DNA of 41,067 nt from an uncultured Christensenella sp. Its GTDB lineage: Bacteria; Bacillota; Clostridia; Christensenellales; Borkfalkiaceae. Shown piece by piece: positions 16,112-24,734 of this stretch. The position numbers were made by a program, and so were the translations under genes. Location: positions 1 through 41,067 of the forward strand of contig CAJTPB010000016.1 of NCBI GenBank assembly GCA_910578065.1, read 5' to 3'. Every line of letters begins with the position of its first letter. Position 1 is the first letter of the stretch. The notes beneath the pieces were generated by a model. That model saw only the letters and a list, made by a program, of their open reading frames with translations, ran no database searches and was not told the DNA's origin.

Positions 16112-17578
16112 TTAAAGTAAAATGCAAATTACCCCGCCTTTTCCCTCGTTTACGATGCGCGTTACCGTTTTGCGCATTTTCTTTTGCACGTTTTCCGCCA
16201 TCGAGCGGTTTTTTACGAACAGCTCTTCCCCCAACATATCTTTCAGCGTTCTGCCGAACATGTTGGTGTTCCAAGCGCGTTCTTTATCCGTCGCCATATT
16301 ATCCGCAATTTCTTTGACGAACGCAAGGCTTTGCTCTTCGTTGCCCAGCGTGGGGCGCACTTCCCCGCTTACGTCTACGCGGATAATGTGATAGCTGGGC
16401 GCGTCTGCATGAAGGTTTACCCCCACTCTTCCGCTGCGCTTTACCACTTTGGGTTCGGCAAGATTCATTTCTTCCCCCTCGGGCGGAACAATGCCGTAAC
16501 CGTATTCCCGCGCGTCGGAAAACGCCTGACCGACCCGCGCATACAGCTTTTTCGCCTCGCCCAGCGCGGTAACGTAATTCATCAAAGCGAAATCGTCTTT
16601 GATCTCTTCGCCGCACTGTTCGCCGAGCATTTGATAGAACGCCCCCTCTTTTGCTTCTACTTTGCATACCGCTCTGCCCGTTGCGGGTTCCAACGTAAGC
16701 CCGACGGGGGGAAGCAGCTTTTCGCTTTGCGCAAACAAACCGTCTAAAAGGGCGCAATCGCTCATCTTTTCGATTTTCGGCGCAACCGCGCGCACCCCTT
16801 CCAATACTTCCGAAATAAGCGAACTATCCGCTTCCAATACCCGCATCCAATCGGGCAGATCTACGTCGATAGAAAGCACGGGGAATTCGTAAAGCACCCG
16901 TTCGAGCACCGCTTCGATCCCTTCCGCCGTTACCTCTTCCGCATTCAGCGCCAGCACCGGCGTTTCGTACTTCGCCTGCAATTCCGCGCGTAATTCTTCC
17001 GCCGCCGACGGCGTTTTGCAGTTAAGCACGATAACGAACGGCTTGCCGAGTTCTTTTAATTCGTGCGCCGCAAGCTCTTCCGCCGGCACGTAATTAGCGC
17101 GGGGAAGATCGGTAACCGAACCGTCCGTCGTCATTAAAATGCCGATTGTCGAATGATCGCGAATGACTTTGCGCGTGCCCTCTTCCGCCGCACGTTGAAA
17201 GGGTACGGGCGTTTCGTCCCACGGGGTTTTGACAAGACGGGGTTTTCCGTCCTCTTCGAATCCCGCCGCGCCCGAAACGGGAAAGCCCACGCAATCTACA
17301 AGGCGCACCTTTGCAACCGCGTCTTTTACGCGGATCTCCGCCGCCTCTTCGGGAACGAATTTGGGTTCCGTCGTCATAACCGTTTTCCCCGAAGCGGACT
17401 GCGGAAGTTCGTCCGTCATGCGTTGTTTTCTCGCCCCGGAAGCGGAGGGAAGCACCAAAAGTTCCATAAACCGCTTAATAAACGTGGATTTGCCCGTGCG
17501 AACGGGTCCTACCACTCCTACGTAAATTTCGCCGCCCGTGCGCGCGGCAATCTCCTCGTATACCTTGTTTTGTTCCAT
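16112..17578 (-). CDS. spoIVA: Stage IV sporulation protein A (spore coat morphogenetic ATPase)
   Basis: SpoIVA, 488 residues, the ATPase that polymerises on the outer forespore membrane and forms the basement layer of the spore coat. The Walker A motif GPVRTGKST is at residues 24-32, a Walker B-like VRLVDCVGF follows, and the sequence is collinear with the family to the C-terminal VICILL, which matches the conserved end needed for coat localisation. Length is the family norm (about 490). Ribosome binding site GGAGG is upstream of ATG 17578. A SigE-like promoter precedes it and a terminator follows, so it is monocistronic. This gene marks the host as an endospore-former. Confidence 0.97.
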   Translation of the reverse strand: MEQNKVYEEIAARTGGEIYVGVVGPVRTGKSTFIKRFMELLVLPSASGARKQRMTDELPQSASGKTVMTTEPKFVPEEAAEIRVKDAVAKVRLVDCVGFPVSGAAGFEEDGKPRLVKTPWDETPVPFQRAAEEGTRKVIRDHSTIGILMTTDGSVTDLPRANYVPAEELAAHELKELGKPFVIVLNCKTPSAAEELRAELQAKYETPVLALNAEEVTAEGIEAVLERVLYEFPVLSIDVDLPDWMRVLEADSSLISEVLEGVRAVAPKIEKMSDCALLDGLFAQSEKLLPPVGLTLEPATGRAVCKVEAKEGAFYQMLGEQCGEEIKDDFALMNYVTALGEAKKLYARVGQAFSDAREYGYGIVPPEGEEMNLAEPKVVKRSGRVGVNLHADAPSYHIIRVDVSGEVRPTLGNEEQSLAFVKEIADNMATDKERAWNTNMFGRTLKDMLGEELFVKNRSMAENVQKKMRKTVTRIVNEGKGGVICILL

Positions 17579-17613
17579 AAAAAAACGCCTCCGCCGTTAT
17601 TCCTTGCTTGTTT

Positions 17614-17641
17614 ACTATATGGCGGCGAAGGCGCAGTTATG
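17614..17641 (-). promoter_or_regulatory. SigE-like promoter of spoIVA
   Basis: On the minus strand, CATAAC (17636-17641), 14 bases, then CATATAGT (17614-17621), close to the SigE pattern of CATATT, 13-15 bases, CATACAnT. The start codon is 36 bases beyond the -10 box. In Bacillus, spoIVA is a SigE gene, which supports the reading. Confidence 0.6.
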
Positions 17642-17743
17642 AATCTTTTTGTCGATTACGGCGAAGAAATCTTATTCTTCGTTTATACAATATATCTTGT
17701 TGCTTGTCCTTTGCGGTAAAAAAGATTTTCCCCTTCCGTAAAA

Positions 17744-18589
17744 TTATGCTTGCGGCTTTTCTTTTGCGGTAAAATCGGGCGTGAATTGCGACTGTTCGGA
17801 AATTTCGCGGAAATACGCGTCTTCCGAAAAATCGCGCGGCGTGGTATATTCCCCGCCCAGCGCTTCGATTGCGTATTTCAATTCTTGATATTCGAGATAG
17901 TTGATTTCTTCCCTGTCGATTGCTTCGAGCAAAACGGGAAGCGCGCGCGTATCGCCGTATGCGGCAAAATAGCTTGCATGCATGGGAAGATTTTCGCTTT
18001 GTCGGAACACCCGCTCTAACAGCAGATAAATGCGTTCGTCGCGCAATTTGCAGCGGGAAAGAATTTCGAGCATTTCTTCGCGCGCGATTCCCCGTTCGTA
18101 AAAGGACAGCGCGTTTTCTTTGGCGGGATCGGCATTGTTCTTTAACTGTTCGACGACTGCCTCGCGAAGTTCTGCGTTTTCTTCCCGTTCGAGCAAGCGG
18201 AAATATGCGGCGTACGCCTTTTCGTTGCCCCCCGCAAGATTGATCGCCGTAGTTAAAAGCTGCTCGTTTTCCGAATCGAGCAGGCGAACGAGCGCGTCGG
18301 GGCAGCCGCGGCTTTCCAATTCGCGGCATAAAAAGTCGGATACGGGAACATTTTCGGCAATATGGCGGGCGAGGGAATCCGTCAGCTCTTCGTCCGTCAT
18401 GGCGGCGTAATATCCCTTGGGCGTGTTCTGCGCGCGCTTGATAAAGGTATCGCCGAAATTTTTATACAGTTTGGGAATGAGTTCTTCCCACTGCTTTTCG
18501 GTATGTTTGCCCGCGTTCTCTTCCATATACTGCGCAAGTTTTTCGTCGAACAAACCGTCGAAATCGATTAGAATGGGCTGCGTTTTCAT
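17744..18589 (-). CDS. Helical-repeat (HEAT-like) protein of unknown function
   Basis: An acidic, cytoplasmic, all-helical protein of 281 residues. Helix pairs around VSDFLCRELESRGCPDAL, LLTTAINLAGGNEKA and MHASYFAAYGDTRALPVLLEA recall HEAT/ARM-type repeats that hold binding partners. No catalytic motif or signal peptide is seen and I do not recognise a named family. It is the last gene of the five-gene operon starting at 23204, 24 bases behind the TPR protein, and the two repeat proteins may act together. No clear terminator is visible after it. Confidence 0.7.
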   Translation of the reverse strand: MKTQPILIDFDGLFDEKLAQYMEENAGKHTEKQWEELIPKLYKNFGDTFIKRAQNTPKGYYAAMTDEELTDSLARHIAENVPVSDFLCRELESRGCPDALVRLLDSENEQLLTTAINLAGGNEKAYAAYFRLLEREENAELREAVVEQLKNNADPAKENALSFYERGIAREEMLEILSRCKLRDERIYLLLERVFRQSENLPMHASYFAAYGDTRALPVLLEAIDREEINYLEYQELKYAIEALGGEYTTPRDFSEDAYFREISEQSQFTPDFTAKEKPQA

Positions 18590-18613
18590 ACTGTTTTCCC
18601 CTTTAAAGATTGT

Positions 18614-20299
18614 TTATAATACATAATCGAGAATTTCCTGCACGACTTTTTTGTTTGCGTCGAACAGTTCGGAAATGCGCTTAATCCCCCGTTCGCCACC
18701 GCGCAGGCGCGCTTCGCGGTAGATCGCCGCGGCGAGCGCTTCCCGCTCGTCCATACAGTGCCAGGCTTCCCCTTGTTCCAACGCCTCGTATATGGATTCC
18801 GCAGCATAGCAAAGCCTGTTTTCGTTTTCCTCCCCTAACAGCGCGTATTTGGAATATACGTCCGCAAACGCGTTTAAAAACGCTTCCCGCTTGCGGTCGC
18901 CGATTTCGATTTCGTGCGTGAAAAATTCTTTATATATATTGCAGATCACCGTTCCGAACGAATCGTCGCGGTTGCGCACCGTAAGCGCGTGCAGCACGGA
19001 AAATTTGATCAACTCGTTCCCCTCGTAATCGAGCAGAATTTCGCGCACAAAACGGTCGTGTTCGCACTTTACCGCAACGCGCGCGGCGAGCAATTGCAAC
19101 TTTTCGTCGCGCCCCTCTTTTTCGTCGAACGCGATGCGGAAAAAATCTTCCATTTGGGAAAGATCGCCCAAAAGCGCAAGCCGTTCGGGCGAAGCGCCGT
19201 CTGCAAGCTGCAAAAAGCCGACGATCGTTTTGTGTTCCTTTTCGGGCACTTTATAAAAGTACGAGGTGGGAATATTCCCCTCTTTTCCGTCCAACTCACC
19301 GCGCATGCGGATCAAGTAATATTCCGCAACGGCGGAACGGGGATAAAGGGTGCAAACGAGTTCGAGCGAGGAAATCGCCTCTTCGATGCGCCCCGTACGG
19401 TAACTTGCAACGGCATGAAAGTATAAAACGCTTCTGTCGTACGGCATTTCCTTTTTTAAAAGGCACAATTTTTGGTAAGCGGGCGCGTCTAATCCCGTTT
19501 CGCACAGCACCGTCGCGATTTTATAAAGATCGTCCGTATTCTTTGCGGGAAGGTCTATCAGGCGGCTTGCGATTTTTTTCGCTTCTTCCGATTTTTCCCG
19601 TTCGCCGAGCACGGCGCAGTAGGTGGTAAGCGCCTGAATATCGTCCGGATACTTTTGCAGAAGCGCTTCGCATTCCTGTTCCGCCTCTTCCGTGTTTCCC
19701 ATCATCAGCGAGCACATCGCCGAAATACCCACCGCGGAAGGATAATCTTTGCTCGCTTGCGAAACGGCGCTTAATTCTTCTTTCGCTTCTTTCAAATTGC
19801 CCGTTTTTAATAAAAACAAGCCTTTGCGGATCGCTTCGGTATTGTCCGCTTCGTCGTCCGAATGTACCAAACGCAGTTTGGGCTTTTCGGTCGGCTGTAA
19901 AAACAGTTCCAAAAGCTGCGTTTTGTTTTCTTCGGGAATTTCTTCGTCCGCTTCCAACATTTTATGGTAGTATAACGCGGAAGGCGCTTCGCACCCCATA
20001 TTCATAAACGCGACGGCAAGCCCTTCGTACCCTTCGGCAAAGTCCGCCTCGTTACAGGTGTCCAAAAAGCGATACCATGCGTCCGCCGCCTGCGGATAAA
20101 GTTCCATCGCCTCGTAAATATCGGCGGCGAGCGCGCTTGCGTCGCTGGAATTTTGATACATTTGATTGCGCTTGTTCAACATGGTAAGCGCGCCGAGATA
20201 ATCGCCCGACTGAAAACGACGGTCTGCGCTGTCGAGCAAAAACTCGTCGCTGAAATCGAGCTTTTTAATTTTATCGTCTTTCGGAAATTTCGTTTTCAC
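18614..20299 (-). CDS. Tetratricopeptide-repeat protein
   Basis: A cytoplasmic protein of 561 residues. TPR-like helix pairs are evident from about residue 22 (ADRRFQSGDYLGALTMLNKR), again near residue 60 (AADIYEAMELYPQAADAWYR), 165-215 and beyond, with the typical small residues at TPR positions 8 and 20. The C-terminal third is less repetitive and more charged. TPR proteins act as scaffolds; a partner cannot be named. It begins three bases after the Hsp33 stop, so translational coupling with a redox chaperone is likely, hinting at a proteostasis role. Confidence 0.78.
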   Translation of the reverse strand: MKTKFPKDDKIKKLDFSDEFLLDSADRRFQSGDYLGALTMLNKRNQMYQNSSDASALAADIYEAMELYPQAADAWYRFLDTCNEADFAEGYEGLAVAFMNMGCEAPSALYYHKMLEADEEIPEENKTQLLELFLQPTEKPKLRLVHSDDEADNTEAIRKGLFLLKTGNLKEAKEELSAVSQASKDYPSAVGISAMCSLMMGNTEEAEQECEALLQKYPDDIQALTTYCAVLGEREKSEEAKKIASRLIDLPAKNTDDLYKIATVLCETGLDAPAYQKLCLLKKEMPYDRSVLYFHAVASYRTGRIEEAISSLELVCTLYPRSAVAEYYLIRMRGELDGKEGNIPTSYFYKVPEKEHKTIVGFLQLADGASPERLALLGDLSQMEDFFRIAFDEKEGRDEKLQLLAARVAVKCEHDRFVREILLDYEGNELIKFSVLHALTVRNRDDSFGTVICNIYKEFFTHEIEIGDRKREAFLNAFADVYSKYALLGEENENRLCYAAESIYEALEQGEAWHCMDEREALAAAIYREARLRGGERGIKRISELFDANKKVVQEILDYVL

Positions 20300-20302
20300 C
20301 CT

Positions 20303-21157
20303 TTACTCCCCGCCGCAGAACAGTTCTTCTGCTTCCTTTTTCCCGAACGAATAGTCGGTATTGCAATCGTGACAGTGCACGCTTATTTTGCCTTCCGCGC
20401 GCAAAATTTCTTCCGCCTCTTCCCTGCGCAGAGAACGGACGGCCTGCTGCGCGCGCTCGCGCGAACATCGGCAGCGAAAGCGAATTTCCCGCGCGGAAAT
20501 TTCCCCTTCGGGCGACAGTTCGCGCGCAATCTCTTCCGCACCCCCGCCTTGCAAACGACATGCGATATCGCGGTAATTTTCGGCGATCGAACGGGCGCGC
20601 GCAAGGCTTTCTTCCGCCGCAAACGGCATTGCCTGCAACACGACCGCGCCCGCAGAAAGCAGTTCGCCCCCATCGGAAAAGCATTCCCCCGCGCAGATCC
20701 ACGTATCCCGCTGTTCGCTGATTGCAAAATAGCGCACAAAATCGTCGTTCAAATTGCCCGAAACCAACTCGCTTGTTCCTACAAACGGCAAGCAATACGG
20801 TTCGCTGCGCACAACGGTAAGCGTGCCGTTTTTGCCCACACAGGCGCAAACCGCTTCTTCCCCGCCGCCGAGCGAAACGTCCGCATGCTCGATATACCCG
20901 CGCAGGCACAGGTCCGAATCCCCCGTAAGGCAGATTTTACCGCCCGCGCCGCCGCCGTTTACCGTAACGGAAAGATTGCCTTCCTCTTTCAGCCAACCGC
21001 ACAAATATGCCGTAAGCGTAAAAGCCCTTGCATACGCCTTTGCGGAAGCGGGCGCCATGCGGTGACGCAAAACCCCTTCGCGCGCGGCGCATGCGGTATC
21101 GAGCACGGCAAGGGAAATATCCCCGCCGCATATCAACGTTTTGATAAGTTTGCTCAT
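20303..21157 (-). CDS. hslO: Redox-regulated chaperone Hsp33
   Basis: Hsp33, 284 residues, a cytoplasmic holdase activated by oxidation. The two zinc-binding motifs that act as the redox switch are intact: CxC at Cys229/Cys231 and CxxC at Cys262/Cys265. The N-terminal substrate-binding domain has the usual NGGGAGGKI-type glycine-rich segment and GTSELVSG. The family consensus at the second motif is met (CHDCNTDY). The start at 21157 overlaps the methyltransferase TGA as ATGA; an in-frame ATG at 21169 is possible but has no better ribosome binding site. Confidence 0.94.
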   Translation of the reverse strand: MSKLIKTLICGGDISLAVLDTACAAREGVLRHRMAPASAKAYARAFTLTAYLCGWLKEEGNLSVTVNGGGAGGKICLTGDSDLCLRGYIEHADVSLGGGEEAVCACVGKNGTLTVVRSEPYCLPFVGTSELVSGNLNDDFVRYFAISEQRDTWICAGECFSDGGELLSAGAVVLQAMPFAAEESLARARSIAENYRDIACRLQGGGAEEIARELSPEGEISAREIRFRCRCSRERAQQAVRSLRREEAEEILRAEGKISVHCHDCNTDYSFGKKEAEELFCGGE

Positions 21158-21885
21158 CTTTTTTTGCATATTACGTTTAACCGATCGCTTTTTTCTTTTC
21201 GACTGCCCAAATGCCCTTCTACGCCGATCAATTCGAACCCCGCGCCGTCCAACGCCTGAACGAGCGCTTCTTCCGTATGAATATACTGCGTGTGCGCTTC
21301 GTCAAACCGCAAAAATTTGCCGTCCGCCTCCTTTACAAACAGCGTTACGTCCATTTCCACCCTGTTCTCCTTTAAGGCGTTAAAAGAAAGATAAGTCACC
21401 TCGTCGCGGTCGTCCGCAAAGATATTATTTGCAACTTTTTCGCGTAACTTGTATTCGGAGCTTACATCCAACCAAAAAACGCCCCCTTTTTTCAAACAAT
21501 CGCACGCGCGGCGAAATGCCGTTTTCAGCTTTTCGGGCGGGATATAATTGTAACAGTCGTTCGGCGCAAGAAGAAAATCGAATTTTTCGGGCGAACGCAA
21601 TTTTACGGCGTCCGCTTGCACGAACGGAATATTCATTCCCTCGCGGGCGGCGCGCTTGCGCGCGCAGTCGAGCATGGGCAGCGAAATATCCGCGCCCGTC
21701 ATCGCATAGCCCGCCTTATAAAGCGCGCGGCAGAACGCCCCGCTTCCGCAGCCGACTTCCAATCCCTTTTTTCCCGCGCCCAACCGATTCAGCCCTTCAA
21801 TAAAATACTGCGACCACTTCGGGTAGTCGCAGTCATCGTTCAAATATTCAAACCATTCGGCAAGCGATTCGTATGCCTGCGGCAT
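21154..21885 (-). CDS. Class I SAM-dependent methyltransferase
   Basis: A methyltransferase of 243 residues with the Rossmann-like SAM fold: motif I GLEVGCGSGAF at 41-51, the acidic end of strand 2 in MTGADIS, and post-motif segments FDFLLAPNDCYNYI and GVFWLDVSSEYKLR. These resemble the YodH/TehB-like small-molecule methyltransferases. The acceptor is unknown. It sits 11 bases after the membrane protein gene and overlaps hslO by four bases, so it is in the same operon. Confidence 0.85.
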   Translation of the reverse strand: MPQAYESLAEWFEYLNDDCDYPKWSQYFIEGLNRLGAGKKGLEVGCGSGAFCRALYKAGYAMTGADISLPMLDCARKRAAREGMNIPFVQADAVKLRSPEKFDFLLAPNDCYNYIPPEKLKTAFRRACDCLKKGGVFWLDVSSEYKLREKVANNIFADDRDEVTYLSFNALKENRVEMDVTLFVKEADGKFLRFDEAHTQYIHTEEALVQALDGAGFELIGVEGHLGSRKEKSDRLNVICKKR

Positions 21886-21896
21886 AATTCTCCTTT

Positions 21897-23204
21897 TTAT
21901 TTGCGCTTGTTTAGCATTTTGGGGGGCTTGGGCCGTTTCTTCTTGCCGCCGTCCGCCGCCTTTAACGCCTTTTCACGCTCTTCAAACTGCTTATTATATT
22001 CCACGTAACGTTCTTCGTTTTTATGCTCTTCTTCGTAAACGCGCACGTCCTCTTCGATCGCCTGTTTGCTCTCCTTTAAGCGACGTAAGTCTTCGCGGGA
22101 GAACGATTGCGGAAGCTGATACACTTCCATATCGTCGTCGAGCGGTTTGATGGGGCGGGAAACGAGTTTGGATTTCCCTTGCGCCACAATCATACGCTTG
22201 TACTCGCGCATTGCCGCGCTTTCCGTAGCGGTAACGGCAGCCGCGCTCTTTTGCGCGGAAGCAGAGCCGTCTTTGCTGTATATTCCCTTGCCGACGGCAA
22301 CCCCCATTTTGGGATTGACAAAACGATCGAACGCCCATTGGCTGTAATCCATCCACACGAGCATTGCGTACGAAAACGCGAACAGGAACATAAGCACCAC
22401 GCCGATCGCCAGCAAGAACCCGCCGCCGAACACCGCAAGCGCGAACGGCCACAGCGCAAGCGCCGCAAAGAACAGCGTTTGCGGAAAAGTACCTACCGTC
22501 ATGATAACCGCGTTGCGGAAAAGCGCCCAAGGACCCTGTTTATAGTTTACTCCAAGGGAAATCATCCACAAACAGATCATTGCAAACAGCGCGAGGAAGA
22601 TAAACCCGATCACCTTTGCCGCAACCAACAGCCCCGCGTTCGAAGCGCCCGTCGCAAGCAGCAGATCGGAAAGATTGCTTACCCAATTTACAAAAAACAG
22701 CAGCACAGTGAACACCAGCACAGCTTCTAAAACGTTTAAATAATTGCGCTTAATGCCGCGCACAAAATCGTTTGCGACAAAAACCCCTTCCGTCCAAATC
22801 AAATTGCGGATGATATACATGCCGCCCGAAATGCCCAACGCGGCGATCGCCCCCGCAGGGATCAGCATTGCGAAAAACAATAAATCGGACGAAACGAGCG
22901 TCATTTCCGCCGCCCCCGCGATTTCGGGAATGGCGGGATAGCCTACGCCCAGCCCCGCGCCGTACGGACCGATCGCCCCCTGCGCGATCAGCGTTACGTA
23001 CCGCCATACGATCACCGCGATCGCAGGCAGAAAGGTGACGAGAACAAGCAAATTGACGAACATCAATTTGCCGAACCGACCTTTAAAAATATCCCAGAAT
23101 AACGACCAGCGGTTGGTGGGCAAGGTGCTGCGGGCGTAATCTTCGCTTCGCTCCTTTCCTTCCAGCCAACGCGCGACCAATCCTTTATGTTCTCTGTCTG
23201 CCAT
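21897..23204 (-). CDS. Polytopic membrane protein, DUF624/YesL-like
   Basis: A 435-residue protein with about six membrane segments between residues 46 and 290. The N-terminal part (RFGKLMFVNLLVLVTFLPA and YIIRNLIWTEGVFVANDFVRGIKRN) has the pattern of the DUF624/YesL family. A long charged, Lys/Glu-rich cytoplasmic tail from about 300 to the end (including REDLRRLKESKQAIEEDVRVYEEEH in pieces) is likely helical and is not part of that family. Function is unknown. It is the first gene of the five-gene operon with GGAG upstream of ATG 23204, and is divergent from the lysine operon. Confidence 0.7.
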   Translation of the reverse strand: MADREHKGLVARWLEGKERSEDYARSTLPTNRWSLFWDIFKGRFGKLMFVNLLVLVTFLPAIAVIVWRYVTLIAQGAIGPYGAGLGVGYPAIPEIAGAAEMTLVSSDLLFFAMLIPAGAIAALGISGGMYIIRNLIWTEGVFVANDFVRGIKRNYLNVLEAVLVFTVLLFFVNWVSNLSDLLLATGASNAGLLVAAKVIGFIFLALFAMICLWMISLGVNYKQGPWALFRNAVIMTVGTFPQTLFFAALALWPFALAVFGGGFLLAIGVVLMFLFAFSYAMLVWMDYSQWAFDRFVNPKMGVAVGKGIYSKDGSASAQKSAAAVTATESAAMREYKRMIVAQGKSKLVSRPIKPLDDDMEVYQLPQSFSREDLRRLKESKQAIEEDVRVYEEEHKNEERYVEYNKQFEEREKALKAADGGKKKRPKPPKMLNKRK

Positions 23205-23237
23205 AAGCGTTTCTCCGTATGCACGTGTATTAAGGTT

Positions 23238-23266
23238 ATTGTACTACAAAAGCGAAAAAAATTCAA
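23238..23266 (-). promoter_or_regulatory. SigA promoter of the membrane protein/hslO operon
   Basis: TTGAAT (23261-23266), 17 bases, TACAAT (23238-23243) on the minus strand. Its -35 is 19 bases from the -35 of the divergent lysine promoter, so the two promoters are back to back. Confidence 0.75.
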
Positions 23267-23285
23267 TTAAAATCGGGTAAATTCT

Positions 23286-23314
23286 TTGACTTTTCTATAC
23301 CCGTATGGTAAAAT
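23286..23314 (+). promoter_or_regulatory. SigA promoter of the lysine-riboswitch operon
   Basis: TTGACT (23286-23291), 17 bases, TAAAAT (23309-23314). The predicted start, around 23321, coincides with the 5' end of the aptamer P1 stem. Confidence 0.85.
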
Positions 23315-23320
23315 AATCGC

Positions 23321-23502
23321 GTTGAGAAGAGGAGCGGACGAACATCAGTACCCGATCGGAGGATAAATAAGGATTATCCGCTATTACGGTTGCGGAAAAG
23401 GGTATCGCCGCCGAAGCGCAACGCTTTTCCTTAAAATAGCGCAGCGCTGGGGATAACGGCTAATACCGTTATCACTGTCACCGCGGTGAAGCGCTTTTCG
23501 GC
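23321..23502 (+). promoter_or_regulatory. Lysine riboswitch (L box) aptamer
   Basis: The P1 stem pairs GTTGAGAAG (23321-23329) with CTTTTCGGC (23494-23502). Conserved L-box elements appear in order: AGAGGAGCG with ATCAGTA, then GGGTATCGCCGCCGAAGC, then CTGGGGATAACGG and CTGTCACCG near the 3' end. The aptamer senses lysine and controls the three lysine/diaminopimelate genes downstream by transcription termination at 23547-23578. The bases TCACCGC (23478-23484) are complementary to GCGGTGA of the terminator left arm, giving a plausible antiterminator. Identification rests on element order and on the downstream genes. Confidence 0.88.
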
Positions 23503-23546
23503 TGAATCCCCTTTATATTACGGGGATCCGGATTGGATTTGTCTGC

Positions 23547-23578
23547 AAAGCGGTGAACGATCACCGCTTTTTATTTTA
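23547..23578 (+). terminator. Riboswitch-controlled terminator
   Basis: AAAGCGGTGA and TCACCGCTTT form a perfect 10-bp stem around a 4-base loop, followed by TTATTTTAT. It lies before the asd ribosome binding site, as expected for a lysine-induced OFF switch. Confidence 0.88.
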
Positions 23579-23594
23579 TATTTAGGAGAATGTT

Positions 23595-24683
23595 ATGAAC
23601 ATCGATCGCAAATGGAACGTGGGCGTAATCGGCGCGACGGGTATGGTAGGTCAGCGCTTTTTAACGCTGTTAGACGGGCACCCTTGGTTTACCCCCGTAT
23701 GCCTTGCCGCAAGCGCGCGCTCGGCGGGAAAGCCTTACGAACAGGCGGTGGGAAATAAATGGGCGATGTCCGTTCCCATTCCCGCATATGCAAAGAATAT
23801 GACCGTTTTAGACGCAGAGGCGGACGCGGAAAAAATCGCGCAAGCCGTCGACTTTGTGTTCTGCGCCGTAAACATGAAAAAAGAAGAGATTAAAGCGCTG
23901 GAAGAGCGGTATGCCAAATTAGAAGTTCCCGTCGTTTCCAACAACTCGGCGCACCGCGGCACGGCGGACGTGCCCATGATCATTCCCGAAATAAATCCCG
24001 AACATCTTGCCGTAATTCAAGCGCAAAAAAAGCGCCTAGGCACTGCGCGCGGATTTATCGCCGTAAAGAGCAACTGCTCTTTGCAATCGTACGTACCCCT
24101 TTTGCACCCGCTGAAAGCGTTCGGCATCAAAAGCGCGGCGGTATGCACTTATCAAGCGATTTCGGGCGCAGGCAAAACGTTTGAAACGATGCCCGAGATC
24201 CTCGATAACGTTATCCCCTATATCGGCGGAGAAGAGGAAAAAAGCGAACAGGAACCGTTAAAAATTTGGGGAAAGGTGAAAAACGGCGCGATCGTAAATG
24301 CAAGCGCGCCCTCGATCACCGCGCAGTGCCTGCGCGTTCCCGTAACGGACGGACACACGGCGGCGGTGTTCGTATCCTTCGAAAAAAAGCCGAAACGGGA
24401 AGAAATTCTTTCCGCTTGGAAAAACTTTAAGGGCGAACCGCAGGATTTAAACCTCCCCTCCGCCCCCAAACAGTTTTTGCACTACTTGGAAGAAGACAAC
24501 CGCCCGCAACCCAAACTCGACCGCACGGAAGAAAAGGGAATGGCGGTTTGCGCGGGCAGACTGCGCGAAGATTCGTTGTTCGATTACAAGTTTATCGGCT
24601 GTTCGCATAACACCCTGCGTGGCGCGGCGGGCGGCGCAGTACTGCTTGCCGAACTGCTTGCGGCGAAAGGATACTTCGATTGA
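23595..24683 (+). CDS. asd: Aspartate-semialdehyde dehydrogenase
   Basis: A 362-residue enzyme that reduces aspartyl phosphate to aspartate semialdehyde with NADPH, the shared step to lysine, threonine and methionine. The NADP-binding start VGVIGATGMVGQRF is at about residues 9-22, and the catalytic cysteine is C161 in SNCS. GATGMVGQRF and overall length place it in the archaeal/fungal-like subfamily of the enzyme, which some Clostridia carry. AGGAG precedes ATG 23595. It is the first gene after the lysine riboswitch, 51 bases before dapA. Confidence 0.95.
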   Translation: MNIDRKWNVGVIGATGMVGQRFLTLLDGHPWFTPVCLAASARSAGKPYEQAVGNKWAMSVPIPAYAKNMTVLDAEADAEKIAQAVDFVFCAVNMKKEEIKALEERYAKLEVPVVSNNSAHRGTADVPMIIPEINPEHLAVIQAQKKRLGTARGFIAVKSNCSLQSYVPLLHPLKAFGIKSAAVCTYQAISGAGKTFETMPEILDNVIPYIGGEEEKSEQEPLKIWGKVKNGAIVNASAPSITAQCLRVPVTDGHTAAVFVSFEKKPKREEILSAWKNFKGEPQDLNLPSAPKQFLHYLEEDNRPQPKLDRTEEKGMAVCAGRLREDSLFDYKFIGCSHNTLRGAAGGAVLLAELLAAKGYFD

Positions 24684-24734
24684 ACGAATAAAGCATACTT
24701 CACATACACTGTAAAAAAGGATAAGGAGCGGACT

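Noticed and set aside
20153..21259. Plus-strand open frame of 368 codons opposite hslO
   Set aside because: It mirrors hslO and the TPR gene, has no ribosome binding site and no family pattern; long antisense frames are common in this GC-rich codon usage.
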